Assembly (NCBI GenBank): GCA_963855995.1
Contig: OY979717.1
Span: 70,726,354 to 70,790,353, forward strand
Source of the DNA: Muricea muricata
Lineage: Eukaryota > Cnidaria > Anthozoa > Malacalcyonacea > Plexauridae
DNA: 64,000 nt
Direction: 5' to 3'
The notes under the pieces were generated by a model that saw nothing but the letters and a program-made list of their open reading frames with translations, had not been told where the DNA came from and searched no databases. The position numbers were made by a program, and so were the translations under genes. Below are positions 8,310-19,345 of this stretch, in pieces (positions within the stretch are counted from its first letter, which is position 1; every line of letters begins with the position of its first letter).

Positions 8310-8541
8310 TGTTTCTACTTTATCTTTTTTAAAAAATGGAAAAAAAATTTTCTCGATTTTTTTTTTGAGAATTCCTTAAAAAATTTTTAAGGAATTTTCC
8401 CGGCTTGGATTTGAAAATTTCCCGACCGCCATCTTGGATTTTTTTTTTGAGCCTGCGGTGTGAAATTTGGGGCTGGCCAGTGAAAAAATTAAATTAGGAC
8501 GACGCCACCTTGGAATTGGTGGGGGGCGGTTATTGGAGTTA
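8310..8541. other. Non-coding edge of the virus-like block
   Basis: No gene is seen. The stretch is rich in A and T homopolymers and includes a palindrome at about 8370-8397 (AATTCCTTAAAAA and its complement). The GC-rich 8445-8540 piece has no coding signal. The join to the truncated copia element is near 8541. Confidence 0.4.
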
Positions 8542-8564
8542 CCCTAGAACCGGCATTTCCTATA

Positions 8565-9648
8565 CTACTCTTTAAGCAGTGTTAATGGGGAAAGTGACTT
8601 GGTAAAGGTCAATCCTAAATCTTGTGTACCTTTCAGGTACCGCAATACGTGCTTGGCTGTACCCAAGTCAGCTACTGTAGGCTCGGACATTTTCTGAGAC
8701 AATTTTGTTACAATGTAACATAAGTCTGGTCTAGTTCCAGTCATCACGTAGATTAGACTACCTACAATTTCTCTATATATTCTTGGGTCACTCAATTTTG
8801 GTGATTTTATATTTGAAACCTTCTCAATTCCTAAAACACACGGAGTTGGCTTTGGTTTGCAATCCGACATTTTAAATCTAGACAGAATCTTCTGAATATA
8901 TCGAGTCTGACTCATCTTTATACTGTTTTTACTGCGTTTGTACTCGGTTCCTAAAAACCATTTCAACTCTCCTAAATCGCTCATCTTGAACCTATTACCC
9001 AATGACGCTTTTAAAATCTGCAGTAAATCTAAATCGCTAGCGGCGATGTTAATATCGTCGACCCAAACAATAACAATAACGCATCGATTATCGTCAATTT
9101 TCCAGACATACAGACACGGGTCTGCACGCGATTGAATAAATTCCTCGAGAATAAAAAAATCGTGTAGTAAATTATTCCAATTCCTACCGCTCTGTTTACG
9201 TCCGTATAGTGATTTCTTTAATTTCCACACTAATGTTTCACCATTCTCACCTACTTGTTCAAAGCCTTCGGGTTGCCTAATGTAGATTTCGCAATCAATA
9301 AGTGCATTTAAATAAGCCGTTTTTACGTCCATCTGATGGACTATCATGTCTTGTTGAACTGTGCGTTGTAGTAAAGTGCGGACTGTGCTCATGCGTGCAG
9401 TTGGTGCAAACGTTTCTTGGTAGTCAATGTCTTGTACTTGTGAATACCCTTTTGCTACAAACCTGGCTTTATATTTTTCTGTTCCATTCTGATCGGTCTT
9501 AATTGCGTAGACCCATTTTGCCCCCACTACTTCCCTGTCTTTAGGCTGGGGTACAAGTTCAAATGTATCATTGTCTTTCAAAGCGTTCATTTCAGTGTCC
9601 ATGGCTTCTTGCCATTTAAATGCGTCATGCGGTTCAAGTGCTTGTTTC
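8565..9648 (-). pseudogene. copia reverse transcriptase, truncated before RNase H
   Basis: The open part (8565-9602) starts MDTEMNALKDNDTFELVP and carries the copia RT signature: VGAKWVYAIKTD, YKARFVAKGYSQ, the TFAPTARMSTVR block, and the catalytic VWVDDINIAA (Y of YVDD replaced by W). KWFLGTEYK and the late TGTRPDLCYIVTKLSQ block follow. It ends at RYLKGTQDLGLTF, where RNase H should start. Upstream, the same frame contains a stop near 9648 before the DYCYRLESVPV segment. The W in motif C and the lost RNase H indicate an inactive copy. Confidence 0.85.
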
Positions 9649-9786
9649 TAATTCACTGGGACACTTTCAAGTCTATAACAATAATCAACTGTATAACTTG
9701 TATTGTCATTTGTATCTTGTCCAAAATAACTTGGCTTGTTGCGTGCCCTAGTTGGATATCTTTCTGGATCTGCAGAGATATCTTGC

Positions 9787-10890
9787 TATTGTTGTTCATG
9801 AGTTTGTGTTTGCTCATTTGTGTTTGTACTTACTCCCTCAATTTGAATCTCATTCTCCACATTTTCGCGCTTTTCATCGTCAAATGATCCTCTAGCTGAG
9901 ATTATTTCCTCGTGACCATTTTGTTCGGCCTTAAGATTATCGAAAAATTTTACGCATCGTACTCTTTCTACTCTGTTGGTCTCAGGGAAAAACACTAAAT
10001 ACGATGGACTTCCTTTATCGTATCCCACAAAAATACCCTCTTGGCTACGAGCGTCTAGCTTTTTAGGGTTTTGAACGATCGCATAGCACGCTGATCCGAA
10101 CACATGCATGTTACTTAGGTTTGGTTGTTTACCGACCAAAGCTTCGTAGGGTGGTTTTCCTAGACGTGGATTAAAACATCTATTGCGAATGTAGACCGAA
10201 GTCATCACAGCATACGTCCGTAAATTTTTGGGGAGTTTCGCCTCGAGTAACAGACATCTTGCCATGTTAAACAAGGTTCGCCATGTTCTCTCTACAGTGC
10301 CGTTCTGGTGCGGCGAATACGGAGCACTTGTTTCATGTTTGATACCTCGTTTTCGCAAGAGAGATTTAAATCTATAATTCATAAACTCACCTCCGTTGTC
10401 GCTACGAAGCCGCCAGACTTTCCCATATGGTGCCGCGTCAGCTAGAAATTTTTCTGTAGCTTCTACAGCGTCACTTTTCTGTCTCAAAAAATAGACCATG
10501 TTTGTACCTGAAAAATCGTCTACAAATGATAGTGCATATTTGAATCCATCTTTGGCCACGGGCTCTATTGGCCCGGCCAAATCACAGTGAACGAATTCTA
10601 GAGGTGCCTTTGCTCGCTGATCTGGTTCCCTGTTCCTTGTCTGACACATTTTGCCTTGAGTGCATACCTCGCATTCTGCCTCCTCGTAGTCGGTAATTTT
10701 CATGCCTTTTACTACCTTCTCTAGTTTCCTAACATCTCCATAGTTACAGTGTCCTAAAATCCTGTGCCACTCCTGAATTGAGCTAGTATTGTTAACTGAA
10801 GATGATATGCTGTTTAAATAATAAAGACGCCCTTTCTTCCTGATTTCAAATACCTTTCCTTCCTCTGTGGTATATTTACTTACCTGTTGA
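9787..10890 (-). pseudogene. copia integrase
   Basis: Frame 9786-10703 plus an open upstream extension to about 10890 encodes GAG-pre-integrase (WHRILGHCNYGDV, ECEVCTQGKM) and the integrase core. DDE residues are visible in HCDLAGPI, RSDNGGEF and PHQNGTVERTWRT. The C-terminal part has KPPYEALVGKQPN, HVFGSACYA and GIFVGYDKGSP, all typical of copia. It is separated from gag by a single-base frame change near 10903 and from RT by stops at about 9648 and 9787. It therefore cannot be made as one polyprotein. Confidence 0.85.
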
Positions 10891-10891
10891 C

Positions 10892-12073
10892 CTAGGACAA
10901 CTGAGGCCCTCTATCTACTTCTGCTGAAACTGAAAAAATGTTTTGGTTGTATGATGGTATGTAGAGTGCATTATGCAGCATTACGTTATGTAAATTACCT
11001 CTTACATCAAATAATTTTACATTTGCATTACCCTTCCCTAATACAACATTTGCTTTGCTACCATCGGCTAATTCCATAAAATGTGAACTAGAGTCAAAAC
11101 TAGTGTCAAAACTTACGAATTTAGAGCTGTCATTGATTATATGACTTGTTGCTCCCGTGTCAACAAGTAGATTTGTGTTTTGCGGTCTTCTTCTGCTTCC
11201 ATCTTCTAAATCTTGCAAGGTGAATGTGAACGAGTGTTCATCGTTGTCTTCTTTGTTCTCTTCTTTCTTGGGCTCCGCTGCGGTCTTTGCGGAATCGATT
11301 TTTCCAGATCTACAATCTTTTGTGTTATGCGTTTTGCTTTTACACTTGGCACACCATTTTTCGCTTTTGATCCAACACTCCGAGATTTTGTGACCTTTCT
11401 TATCACACTTGTAGCATTTTCCCTCAAAACGCTTCAGTTTCATCTGCAGTTTGACAAACATCACATTGTCTTTGTCATCAGTGGGGTGGCAACTCTTTTC
11501 ATTTTCTTCGTAATTTCGCAATTGGATCTTGAATTCACTGAAGGTTATCGGTTTTTCTCGTTGTATGACCACGGTTGCGAACGTTTTGTAGCTTATCTGT
11601 AGTCCCTTTAAAACCATTGCGATTAGTAATCCGTCGCTTATTACTTCTTCAGCTGATTTCAATGCCGTTGCAGCAGTCTCTGCTCGAATCATGTAGTCTG
11701 TCGTTGTTTCGTTTTCACCCTTCTTCAATGATGTGAGTTCCGTATACAGAGCGATAATTCTCGGCTTTCCTATCCCTTGATAATGTTCTCTCAGAACTTT
11801 CAACGCTTTCCTTCCATCCTCCTTTGCTTCTCTTATTATAAGACACAAACTTCTATCGTCCAGATGCTGGACCAGCTCGGCAAAGCCATTTGCGTTCTTT
11901 ACCTCATCTAGCGCCTCTTCACCCTCGCTAGGAACGAACACATCGTGAAGCTTTTGAATTCTCATCAACGACAAAAACTTCACCTCCCAGAGTTCATACT
12001 TGCAATCGTCTCCATCAAAGACAAGTCCTCTCCTGGGCCCATAACCTGTTAAGTTTGTGGATGTGGCCATCAC
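10892..12073 (-). pseudogene. copia gag with CCHC knuckles and aspartic protease
   Basis: The 393-residue frame has a UBN2-type copia gag (YELWEVKFLSLMRIQKL near residue 30, LTSLKKGENETTTDYMIR near 115), two zinc knuckles (CYKCDKKGHKISEC and WCAKCKSKTHNTKDC, residues 220-255) and the protease active site LLVDTGATSHII near 305. It ends with FSVSAEVDRG and then runs off frame. In intact copia elements gag, protease, integrase and RT form one ORF, so the stop at 10892 is a disabling frameshift. The ATG pair at 12070-12073 is a plausible start. Confidence 0.85.
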
Positions 12074-12332
12074 TATCCACTGCAGATTAAGTACAACTTA
12101 CAACATCAGAGTTTTGTATCAATCTATTTTTACAGCACAATTACATACATATATATGAGATTACAAGGAATTTGGTTTACAATCATTTACCGTATAAGGT
12201 CTATAATAACATCAAGGAATTTACTATAATTATCTTATCTATGGAATGATGGTCATTTTTATCTGATTATTTCGTTATCTAATTATTCTAATTATCCAAT
12301 TTTCAGTACGTATATTTCCTTCGTCACATTGA

Positions 12333-12536
12333 GTGTTCAAACTAATGTCTCCTTTTTATAGTAACATTAACAAAATATTTGAGCATACTTTAACAAGATG
12401 GTCATTGGGAAGAATTCTTCCAATGTACCCAGGACGAGATGGCCGTGCACGGGTTGCAAAAAGTCAGCATAGTGGCAAAACGTGGCTAAGAGCGATCCAT
12501 AAACTTGTTCCACTCCAAGTCGAAAGATTCTGCTAG
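12333..12536 (+). pseudogene. BEL/Pao pol C-terminal remnant (DUF5641-like)
   Basis: The frame contains TRWSLGRILPMYPGRDGRA and ends with a KLVPL block. This matches the end of BEL/Pao polyproteins, where a W-P-L-A/G-R ... V-x-P-G-x-D-G ... V-x-K-L-x-P-L pattern follows integrase. The remainder of that pol gene is not visible, because the copia element occupies the DNA to the left. The stop at 12534-12536 is the natural end. Confidence 0.65.
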
Positions 12537-13138
12537 AAAACCAACTCAAAAATAAATTAAATAGGTTTAATGTCTCGAAAGTCAGGATTTGTGTCATATA
12601 AGGCCCTCCGACCCTTCGCGTCCGTCGTTCTCAGTGTCATACCGCATTTACCCATTAATTAAGTTGTCATTAGGCCGGTGGGGAGGGGGGGGGGGCAGAA
12701 CGTGAAAAGGTGACTTTTGATGGATTTGATATAAGTAGCTTTTGAATTATGTAATTTAGGAATATCGAAGTTGGAGTATTTTTTTAAAAAATGAAAGTGA
12801 GAAAGAGGGTAGAGAGTTTTATAGCTTGTTTAATGTAACGAGAATGAAGAGTAATCGAGAGGTTTAAGGGGTCGGCGAGGGCCGCTTCGTTACATTGTTA
12901 AACGACCCTTTTCCGATGCTGTAAATCGTGGGGCCGTTTAGGGGAACAGCTTGAATCAATGATTCAAGACAAGGCTAACTTCAAAATCTTCACTATAATA
13001 TGGCCTTAGCTCTAACTTATTCTTCTGTAGTTTCTCCTGGTTGTTTTACACTTGGGCTTCAACTTTTCTCTGCAGTATCTGTCTCATACTATTAACACAA
13101 TATGCACGCAGTCGTTTATTATCTCTGTGTTAGACTCT
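12537..13138 (+). repeat. Probable BEL/Pao 3' end: polypurine tract and LTR remnant
   Basis: After the pol end, a purine-rich run including an eleven-G stretch at about 12679-12697 fits a polypurine tract of a BEL element. The AT-rich sequence after it should then be the 3' LTR. No second LTR is present to confirm its limits, and no other gene is seen in this stretch. Confidence 0.35.
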
Positions 13139-13147
13139 TCCCTGGCT

Positions 13148-13602
13148 CTCTCTCCTCCGCAGAGGCTTTAATACCGCGAAAATAAAAGCAAGAGAAGCCC
13201 AGAGAAGCCTCTGCCAGATTTCTCACTCAATATGGCGTCGAACCGGGGGGATGATATAGACTATATTTGAAGAATACGATACAGAAAACGACATATGATA
13301 CGATACATTTAGTTTGACAATTTAGTACAATATGCCCATACCGTCTACTGATATATCTTGCAGTGAAATGTTAAGCTCTTACATCGCCTTGACCTGTTTT
13401 TACACAAGGAACAGATATCGTGCCTTTGGACAGATATCGTGAGAAATCTGGCAGAGGCTTCTCTCGCTTTTAGTTATGCGGTATTTCGTTATCGCCTCGC
13501 CCGCAAATTGGATCGCCAGCGTTGCTAGAGAAATGCTTATCATCTAGCGCACTTGCATTACTAAATACTAGAAAATCCTCAAAGCCTCTGCGGAGGAGAG
13601 AG
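13148..13602. mobile_element. 455-bp MITE with 9-bp target duplication
   Basis: Ends CTCTCTCCTCCGCAGAGGC and GCCTCTGCGGAGGAGAGAG are inverted repeats. A second inverted pair lies inside (AGCCTCTGCCAGATTTCTC at about 13206 and its complement near 13440). TCCCTGGCT occurs immediately on both sides (13139-13147, 13603-13611). The 9-bp duplication suggests mobilisation by a Mutator-like transposase. No coding sequence. A short piece of the same end recurs near 51228. Confidence 0.75.
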
Positions 13603-14112
13603 TCCCTGGCTTGTTTATTGCTCAGGGATGATCAATAGTTTATTGTGTTATGTGCGTGGGCATATTTAATTACGTTAATTGGTGTCTAGCTATTGTCATA
13701 TTGTGCTGTTATTTCAATTGCATATTATATAGCTACTCTGCTATGGCCCCCCGAACAGGAAAATTCATGCTCCTAGCATAATCAGGGTAGAAATATTTTT
13801 CCCACTTTATCAAAACGATGACCATGATGCCCACGATGTATATCACTTACTACCATTAGCTCTGTCTAACTGTTATATGTGAAAATTTAGGCAAAATTCA
13901 GCGAAAACCACAGGCACAGAGGAGAAGCTATTTAAACGTAACCACTAAATATATCCATGGGCATTATGTCATGAATATTGCTTGTATTTGCTTAAAGTTT
14001 ATGCAAATAGCAGATGGTAAATAGTTCAGTGCTACAGGAAGTCATGTCATTCACATACACCTCTAGAAGAACGAGCATCAGAAAAATCGTGATCGTAAAG
14101 TGAAAGATAAAA

Positions 14113-14199
14113 ATGGCCTACAATCTTCGTATTTTATGTTTCCTGGTCGTTCTGATTCAACTGAAATCAACAGTCATGGCGAAAAGCAAGCAAACAAAG
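14113..14199 (+). CDS. Likely first coding exon with signal peptide
   Basis: ATG at 14113 opens a 29-codon exon: MAYNLRILCFLVVLIQLKST, then a short basic tail. It ends CAAACAAAG at 14199, followed by GTAAAC, a good splice donor in phase 0. The N-terminal basic residue, hydrophobic core and small residues near VMA look like a secretory signal. I could not identify the next exon in this window. It could be the start of a secreted protein gene on the plus strand, pointing toward the 3' end of the Calx-beta gene. Without splicing the frame stops after 47 codons. Confidence 0.4.
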
Positions 14200-14514
14200 G
14201 TAAACCCCAGAAATCTTGCCTGCCTGTACTCTTCCCCGTCGGTCGGAAGTGAATAAAATGCCACTAAAATCTAATTTTCTTTCGCTGTGTAAGCCCCTAA
14301 GAAATGAATCAAGTATCATTGTATTCCTCACATAAAAAGCTTTCGATTGAAGGGTTAATATTATTGTCAAACGCTATACTTGCAAATATATTTAAGATTT
14401 GATCGGAAACTTACCATCATTAACTCGAGTTATGGGAAAATTACACTGATTCTGTGAAACATCTTCCAATGGTTATTAGTTAGGAATAAGTCTTATATTC
14501 AAGCGCTTTTGTAC

Positions 14515-15339
14515 CATAGGCGGCCCAATTCAGTGTGTAGTTTCATATAGAGATCAGTACGCACACTTCATACATTATATTATATAAATATCCTAAGGCT
14601 GGCAACTCTTTTACAGTAATAAACTGACACATGTTAGACTTTCGCTTCAAACAAAAAAATTAACACAATTTACCGCAAAAAAACTAGATACAAATGATCT
14701 TGGATATCTCTTCTACATTTCTAGATAGTTTTTAGACAAAAACAAGATTCCAAAATACGTAAATTTGTTCAATAAAAAGTGTTTTTGATCGAAATTTTCC
14801 GTGTAGATAGGCGGGATGCAAAGTGCCCTACAAACGTCATCTTCGGAAATGACTTCGGCTAAGCAAATCTAAGTTCCTATTGGCTGCTATTGAATTCGTC
14901 TTTTCTTCGGCGTTTCCGAGTGCTCATCAGCCAATAGCAGCTCAGCCGAAGTCATTTCCGAAGATGACGTTTGTAGGGCACTTTGCATCCCGCCTATCTA
15001 CACGGAAAATTTCGATCAAAAACACTTTTTATTGAACAAATTTACGTATTTTGGAATCTTGTTTTTGTCTAAAACTATCTAGAAATGTAGAAGAGATATC
15101 CAAGATCATTTGTATCTAGTTTTTTTGCGATAAATTGTGTTAATTTTTTTGTTTGAAGCGAAAGTCTAACATGTGTCAGTTTATTACTGTAAGAGAGTTG
15201 CCAGCCTTAGGATATTTATATAATATAATGTATGAAGTGTGCGTACTGATCTCTATATGAAACTACACACTGAATTGGGTGTATGAAGTGTGCGTACTGA
15301 TCTCTATATGAAACTACACACTGAATTGGGCCGCCTATG
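14515..15339. mobile_element. 825-bp foldback (long-palindrome) element with 7-bp target duplication
   Basis: Arms of about 345 bp are near-perfect inverted repeats, starting CATAGGCGGCCCAATT and meeting at an ~80-bp loop (14863-14943). TTTGTAC flanks both ends (14508-14514 and 15340-15346). The right arm contains an extra ~51-bp tandem copy of its end (about 15225-15330). No ORF. Such a transcript would fold into a very long dsRNA hairpin. Confidence 0.8.
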
Positions 15340-15346
15340 TTTGTAC

Positions 15347-16012
15347 TGAAAATTTCGTTTGAATGCGCCAAATAGAAGCTTATTTACAAGCATTTTTATG
15401 TCGTGAATAGCTCTTGATCTTTGCCCTATTACCAAATTTGGCTTATATTTGGTTATGCAATAGTCAGAATCACGTGAAATACATGCTATATGGGGTAAAT
15501 TGACCGGTAGAATCGATTGCCGGTGTGTTTGAGTGTCTAGGGGTCATTGTTCGTATAGTTTGGGTCACAAAACATTTTACTTCCGGTTTTCTTGCTACAA
15601 TGGAATGCGTCTTTGTTCTCAGCGAATTGTGTGCGTATAGTTACAAAATATAGATCACTAAAAAGAGCTTTTCAAGGCGATTCTGCTGGTACAATTGCCA
15701 AGAAGTAAACCTTAGAAGAATAGGAGATATTTTCAATCAAAGGTGACTGTTTACAATGTATGTTTATTGACAATGCAATTTACAACACTTTACAATATAT
15801 CAAATTTCATATACTCTAAACGGCCATAAATCGGCTGCATTGCACTGTATCAAAAATCTAAAAAGATACCCTAATAGATCTTTGTATGCTGATTCCAATG
15901 ATGGTACTCGTTTTCTTTTGCCTTGCGTAAAAGCCGAGCTATGCCACGGCAAAGTCATCGTTCACCCGTGAACGAGATACAAGAGTTCCGACAGGGAGGA
16001 GATATTTAAGCC
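15347..16012. other. No feature seen
   Basis: AT-rich DNA with no convincing exon, repeat or RNA gene that I can support. Confidence 0.5.
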
Positions 16013-16436
16013 TTTCAAAACGTCGTGCAAGCGTATATTTTTCGCAATAACAATCGTTTTTCTAAAGAAATGTTCCAAGTTTAATTAAATGTCTCTAGGA
16101 AGTTGTGTGTAAATTTGGTAGAACCATAAATTAGGCATGCACAAAGCTTATTTCGCTAAAAATATGGCGCGACGTTTTGAACGGCTTAGACCAGAGCAAA
16201 TTTTCTGAAATTTTGTACAGTAATACAATGTCCGACAAAATTACTTTAAAGCATTCAATGTTTGCGCGCAAGGCATATTTAACTTGTCGTTAAGTACACA
16301 ACCCCCCGGGTATTGACGTTTTAGACTTCTCATTTTTTCGGTTTATTTTAGATTATACGTACCAAAGTATAAGTACATTGAGGCGCTTCGGGAATCAGAG
16401 AGCGATTCCACATTTCTCTAGTTTTCATACACCCTG
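16013..16436. mobile_element. Half of a mariner-like MITE (CAGGGTGTAT family)
   Basis: The stretch matches 31464-31915 in order (AAACGTCGTGC, CCCCCCGGGTATTG, TTGAGGCGCTTCG) and ends with CATACACCCTG followed by TA. The left half, seen in the 31171 copy, is missing. The CAGGGTGTAT terminus with TA target is typical of Tc1/mariner-mobilised MITEs. Confidence 0.6.
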
Positions 16437-16459
16437 TATAATCCTTCCATTGAGACCTG

Positions 16460-16985
16460 ATGGAAATAGCCTGTTATAATGATGAAAAGTCTTTCTCTTT
16501 CGATGGTAAACGAATCAAATGGACAGATTTGTTCGAAATGTTGCAGATTAAAAATTTAAAATGTGCTATTGGTCAGTTTCGCAAGTTGCTGTCGCCTGGC
16601 GGCAAGTATAAGAAATTTTCGAGTTTTAATCTGAGTTTTGATTCTCACTTAGAACTATATGAACTTGTTCTGATGCCCTTCAAAGGCACACTGCAGCTAA
16701 TCTAGAAAACCGCATATATACTTATTAATATGAGTACCATAACGGAGGTTAGCTCGGCGGTTCAGTTGCACATCTAGTCAACACTTGCAGATCTAAAGGG
16801 ATTTATTAACAAATCCTATCAAAATCTGTTGCTACAGAATGACAACATTAGGATAATATATCCTCTGCCCAATCGATTGGCAGTTCAACTCCCTTCAAGA
16901 TTCCCGCTACTGATAGCTTGACCGTCCATTCAAGAACAATTTACAACTTTAAATAAAAAATTGAGTCTACTGCAGCACTTTTAAC
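16460..16985 (+). other. Two short unrecognised reading frames
   Basis: Frame 16460-16705 gives 81 residues (starting MEIACYNDEKSFSFDGKRIK) with coding-like composition. A second frame from about 16731 (MSTITEVSSAVQLHI) is broken by two stops. Together they could be a decayed two-gene element. I do not recognise either protein, and no flanking repeats were found. Confidence 0.25.
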
Positions 16986-18445
16986 AAAAAAATATCACAA
17001 CAGAGTCAAATAACCAAACAAAACAAACATGAAATATGCACATTGACGAACGATAATTAGCTCCATTTGAAATCACGCGTATTTGATTTGGAGTTGAACG
17101 CTTTACCTAAAAGGATGAATCTACTATTCTAATCATCTTAGTAAAAACACTAACATTACTAATAATCGGAAGCAGTCGTTCCAATGAAATTAAGTAAATC
17201 TAAAATTTTCTTCCTTCTTTTACAAAGCCCAAGAAAATATGTACCTAAAAGTAAAAAAAGAATAACAAGATTTAGAAAATATCAAGATTTGGATATTTTA
17301 TTTAGAGCAATCGTCACTATGCAACACAAAACATCTTTATTTTTTACCTTTATACTCTCGATTTTTGCGGCGCGGATCTAAATTTGTTCTAGTTGCAACA
17401 ATAGGACAAAAGTTAAATTCATATTACACAGTTAACTCTACGCGCGGTTACATGAAATATTTTTACCATGATTCAATAGTAAGTTCACAGTAAATTTGCA
17501 CTTCGAGTCTCATTCATTTGCATTACAACTGTTTGGTTTGCATATTTTTTTGCGCAAACGTACACCAGATTAAGTGTTTGTTTGCACTGTGGACGTGCTG
17601 ATAATTTTGCACCACGAATGAGCTAATAATGATGCCATGCACTATTACAAGGGTAAATGTAGCACTTTATTATATGGTACATGTAGCACGTTATTATAAG
17701 GTAATATATTACCTTAACACTCCTATTTTTCATATTTTCACTAGTGAAGATATGAAAAAAATATGTAACGCGTGAAAAACGCATGTGATTTCCCGCGGGA
17801 TTTCGCTTGTTCCGACTTCTGACCATATAATAAAAAGAACATTAAACGGTAGTTTGAAGAAATGAATATTATTCTCTCGTGTTGAGAATAATAGTGTTTT
17901 CACCACTTGAAAATAATATTCATATCTTCGTGCCACTGTGTAATATCCTCTATATATATATAGGTGTCGTTTTTCACTTTATCAATGTATTTTACGAGGG
18001 AAAATACATTGAGTTTTCTGCTTATTTACATATATTTCACATATATTTTACATATAGAGTGTAAAATATTTATATAAAACATCAAACAATTTTTACTTCA
18101 CGCCACAAGTGTGTTAATGAAACACTGTATGGCGTAAAGCTACACTCTACAAATATTTGTTACATTCATGAATGTAACTTTACGTGCTTACGCAACACAT
18201 TATCATGTTTGCGCTACGCTTCGAGATTTTGAGTGGATGAAAACACAACAGCCTGATAGGCTACTTGTTTTGACACAGCATGTGCGAGATGATATGATAT
18301 GATATAACATATCTGTATCATATACCATATTTCATATATCGTACATCATATATGACAGGGTAATTTCATTTTGTTTCACTTTGTAAATTTTCCTCGGAGA
18401 AATGCCACTTACACAATTGGGTACTGGGTCATGTGATATACTAAC
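16986..18445. other. No gene seen; AT-rich with short repeats
   Basis: Contains paired AATATTATT-type inverted segments near 17870-17925 and GATAT-rich tracts near 18290-18355. If the Calx-beta gene continues 3' of the EGF exon, its next exon was not recognisable here. Confidence 0.4.
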
Positions 18446-18571
18446 CATCGCAAATTCGCCCGTCACCAGCGTAACCTTCGATACACGTGCATGTAAAATA
18501 ATCTTCTGTATCGGCGCAGAAAGCACGAGTAAGATTACAGTCATGGGTCTGGTTTGTACATTCATCCATAT
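18446..18571 (-). CDS. Exon: calcium-binding EGF-like domain
   Basis: The 126-bp exon encodes a full cbEGF: DMDECTNQTHDCNLTRAF, then C, TCTC and CIEGYAGDGRIC, giving six cysteines. The D-x-D-E-C start is the calcium-binding signature. It is bounded by AG at 18572 and a GTTAGT donor, phase 1-1. It is the last exon of the gene that I can recognise. Confidence 0.85.
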
Positions 18572-19124
18572 CTAGAATATGTGAAAAGTGCAGTGTAGAG
18601 AAAGCTGTTGAGGAATTCAAGAAATAAACACTTGCAACGAATTCAGTAAATTGACATGATTTATAGACAGGTTTTGAATCTCTGAGCTTCCCCCTCTTTC
18701 ATGGTCTATATCAACTTGCTGATATTTAATTATTTTACCTGCCTTAAACACCTTGCAATCCAACTGTGTATTTCATGCACGCTTATGTGTGTCAATGTTT
18801 AAAATTGGGTGCAGCTCATCGGTCTGCTCATAACAAAAGGAACCCTCGTGTCATACATTGTCATAATTCGCACCTTGCGAGCTCTTTTTTAATTGAAACA
18901 ATGGCTTACATTTATTTACAAGCAAAGCAAACCGCAATGTCGGATATTCAGTTAGTAAATTATATTTTGCATAATAAATATGGCAGTTCAAATGTATTAA
19001 CAAAGCGTTTGTTTGCATTAAGGAGTTTAACTGGAGGTTGCCCAACAAGATAGCATGTTAGATTTGAGTAAAGATGATTTCTTTATTTCATTCAACGACT
19101 ATTGAAAATTATGTACACAATTAC

Positions 19125-19345
19125 CATGATCCATAATAGACACCGAAGCTAATCTCTGAGGTATTTCCACCCGTGGATTAGCAGTCGTCAACTCCACGTA
19201 AAAAGTTTCATTTCCTTCAATGTTAAGGTCTTGTAATAAATTGATGGTGATGCATACTGGTAAAGTCGAAGTAAGATTTAGACTTCGGTCAACTGGCTCG
19301 TAATCTAATATGGGAGTTGCGGTTCCATTGTTTGTTGTTTTAAAA
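19125..19345 (-). CDS. Exon B of Calx-beta domain 9
   Basis: Encodes ILDYEPVDRSLNLTST through NIEGNETFYVELTTANPRVE and ends VSIMDHG. The usual DDDG calcium-site end is replaced by MDHG, so this last domain may have lost part of its calcium binding. Acceptor CTTCAG, donor GTAATT, phase 2-1. Confidence 0.8.

Larger units (their letters stand above)
3134..8310. mobile_element. Partial virus-like element (double-jelly-roll dsDNA virus type, Polinton/adintovirus/PLV-like)
   Basis: This is a compact intron-poor block of about ten small genes on both strands, unlike the sparse DNA around it. Neighbouring genes are only 2-30 bp apart. It holds a capsid-like gene directly followed by an A32-type packaging ATPase, a collagen-like fibre gene and several small acidic or Cys-rich proteins. 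That pairing is the morphogenesis core of Polinton-like and related dsDNA viruses. No polymerase B, integrase, protease or terminal repeat is visible. The left side is cut by a LINE and the right side by a copia element. At least three genes are frameshifted, so this copy looks decayed, unless those indels are sequencing errors. Class is inferred, not proven. Confidence 0.7.
8542..12330 (-). mobile_element. Decayed copia LTR retrotransposon, 3'-truncated
   Basis: Gag-protease, integrase and reverse transcriptase occur in the copia order on the minus strand, spread over three frames with stops. The element ends abruptly within pol before RNase H, so its 3' LTR is missing. The AT-rich 12074-12330 stretch upstream of gag should contain the 5' leader and LTR remnant, but I see no second LTR to define its ends. 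It separates the virus-like block from a BEL/Pao remnant. Confidence 0.8.

Noticed and set aside
12367..12597. Minus-strand 76-codon frame
   Set aside because: The plus strand carries the BEL/Pao C-terminal motif, so this is its antisense shadow.
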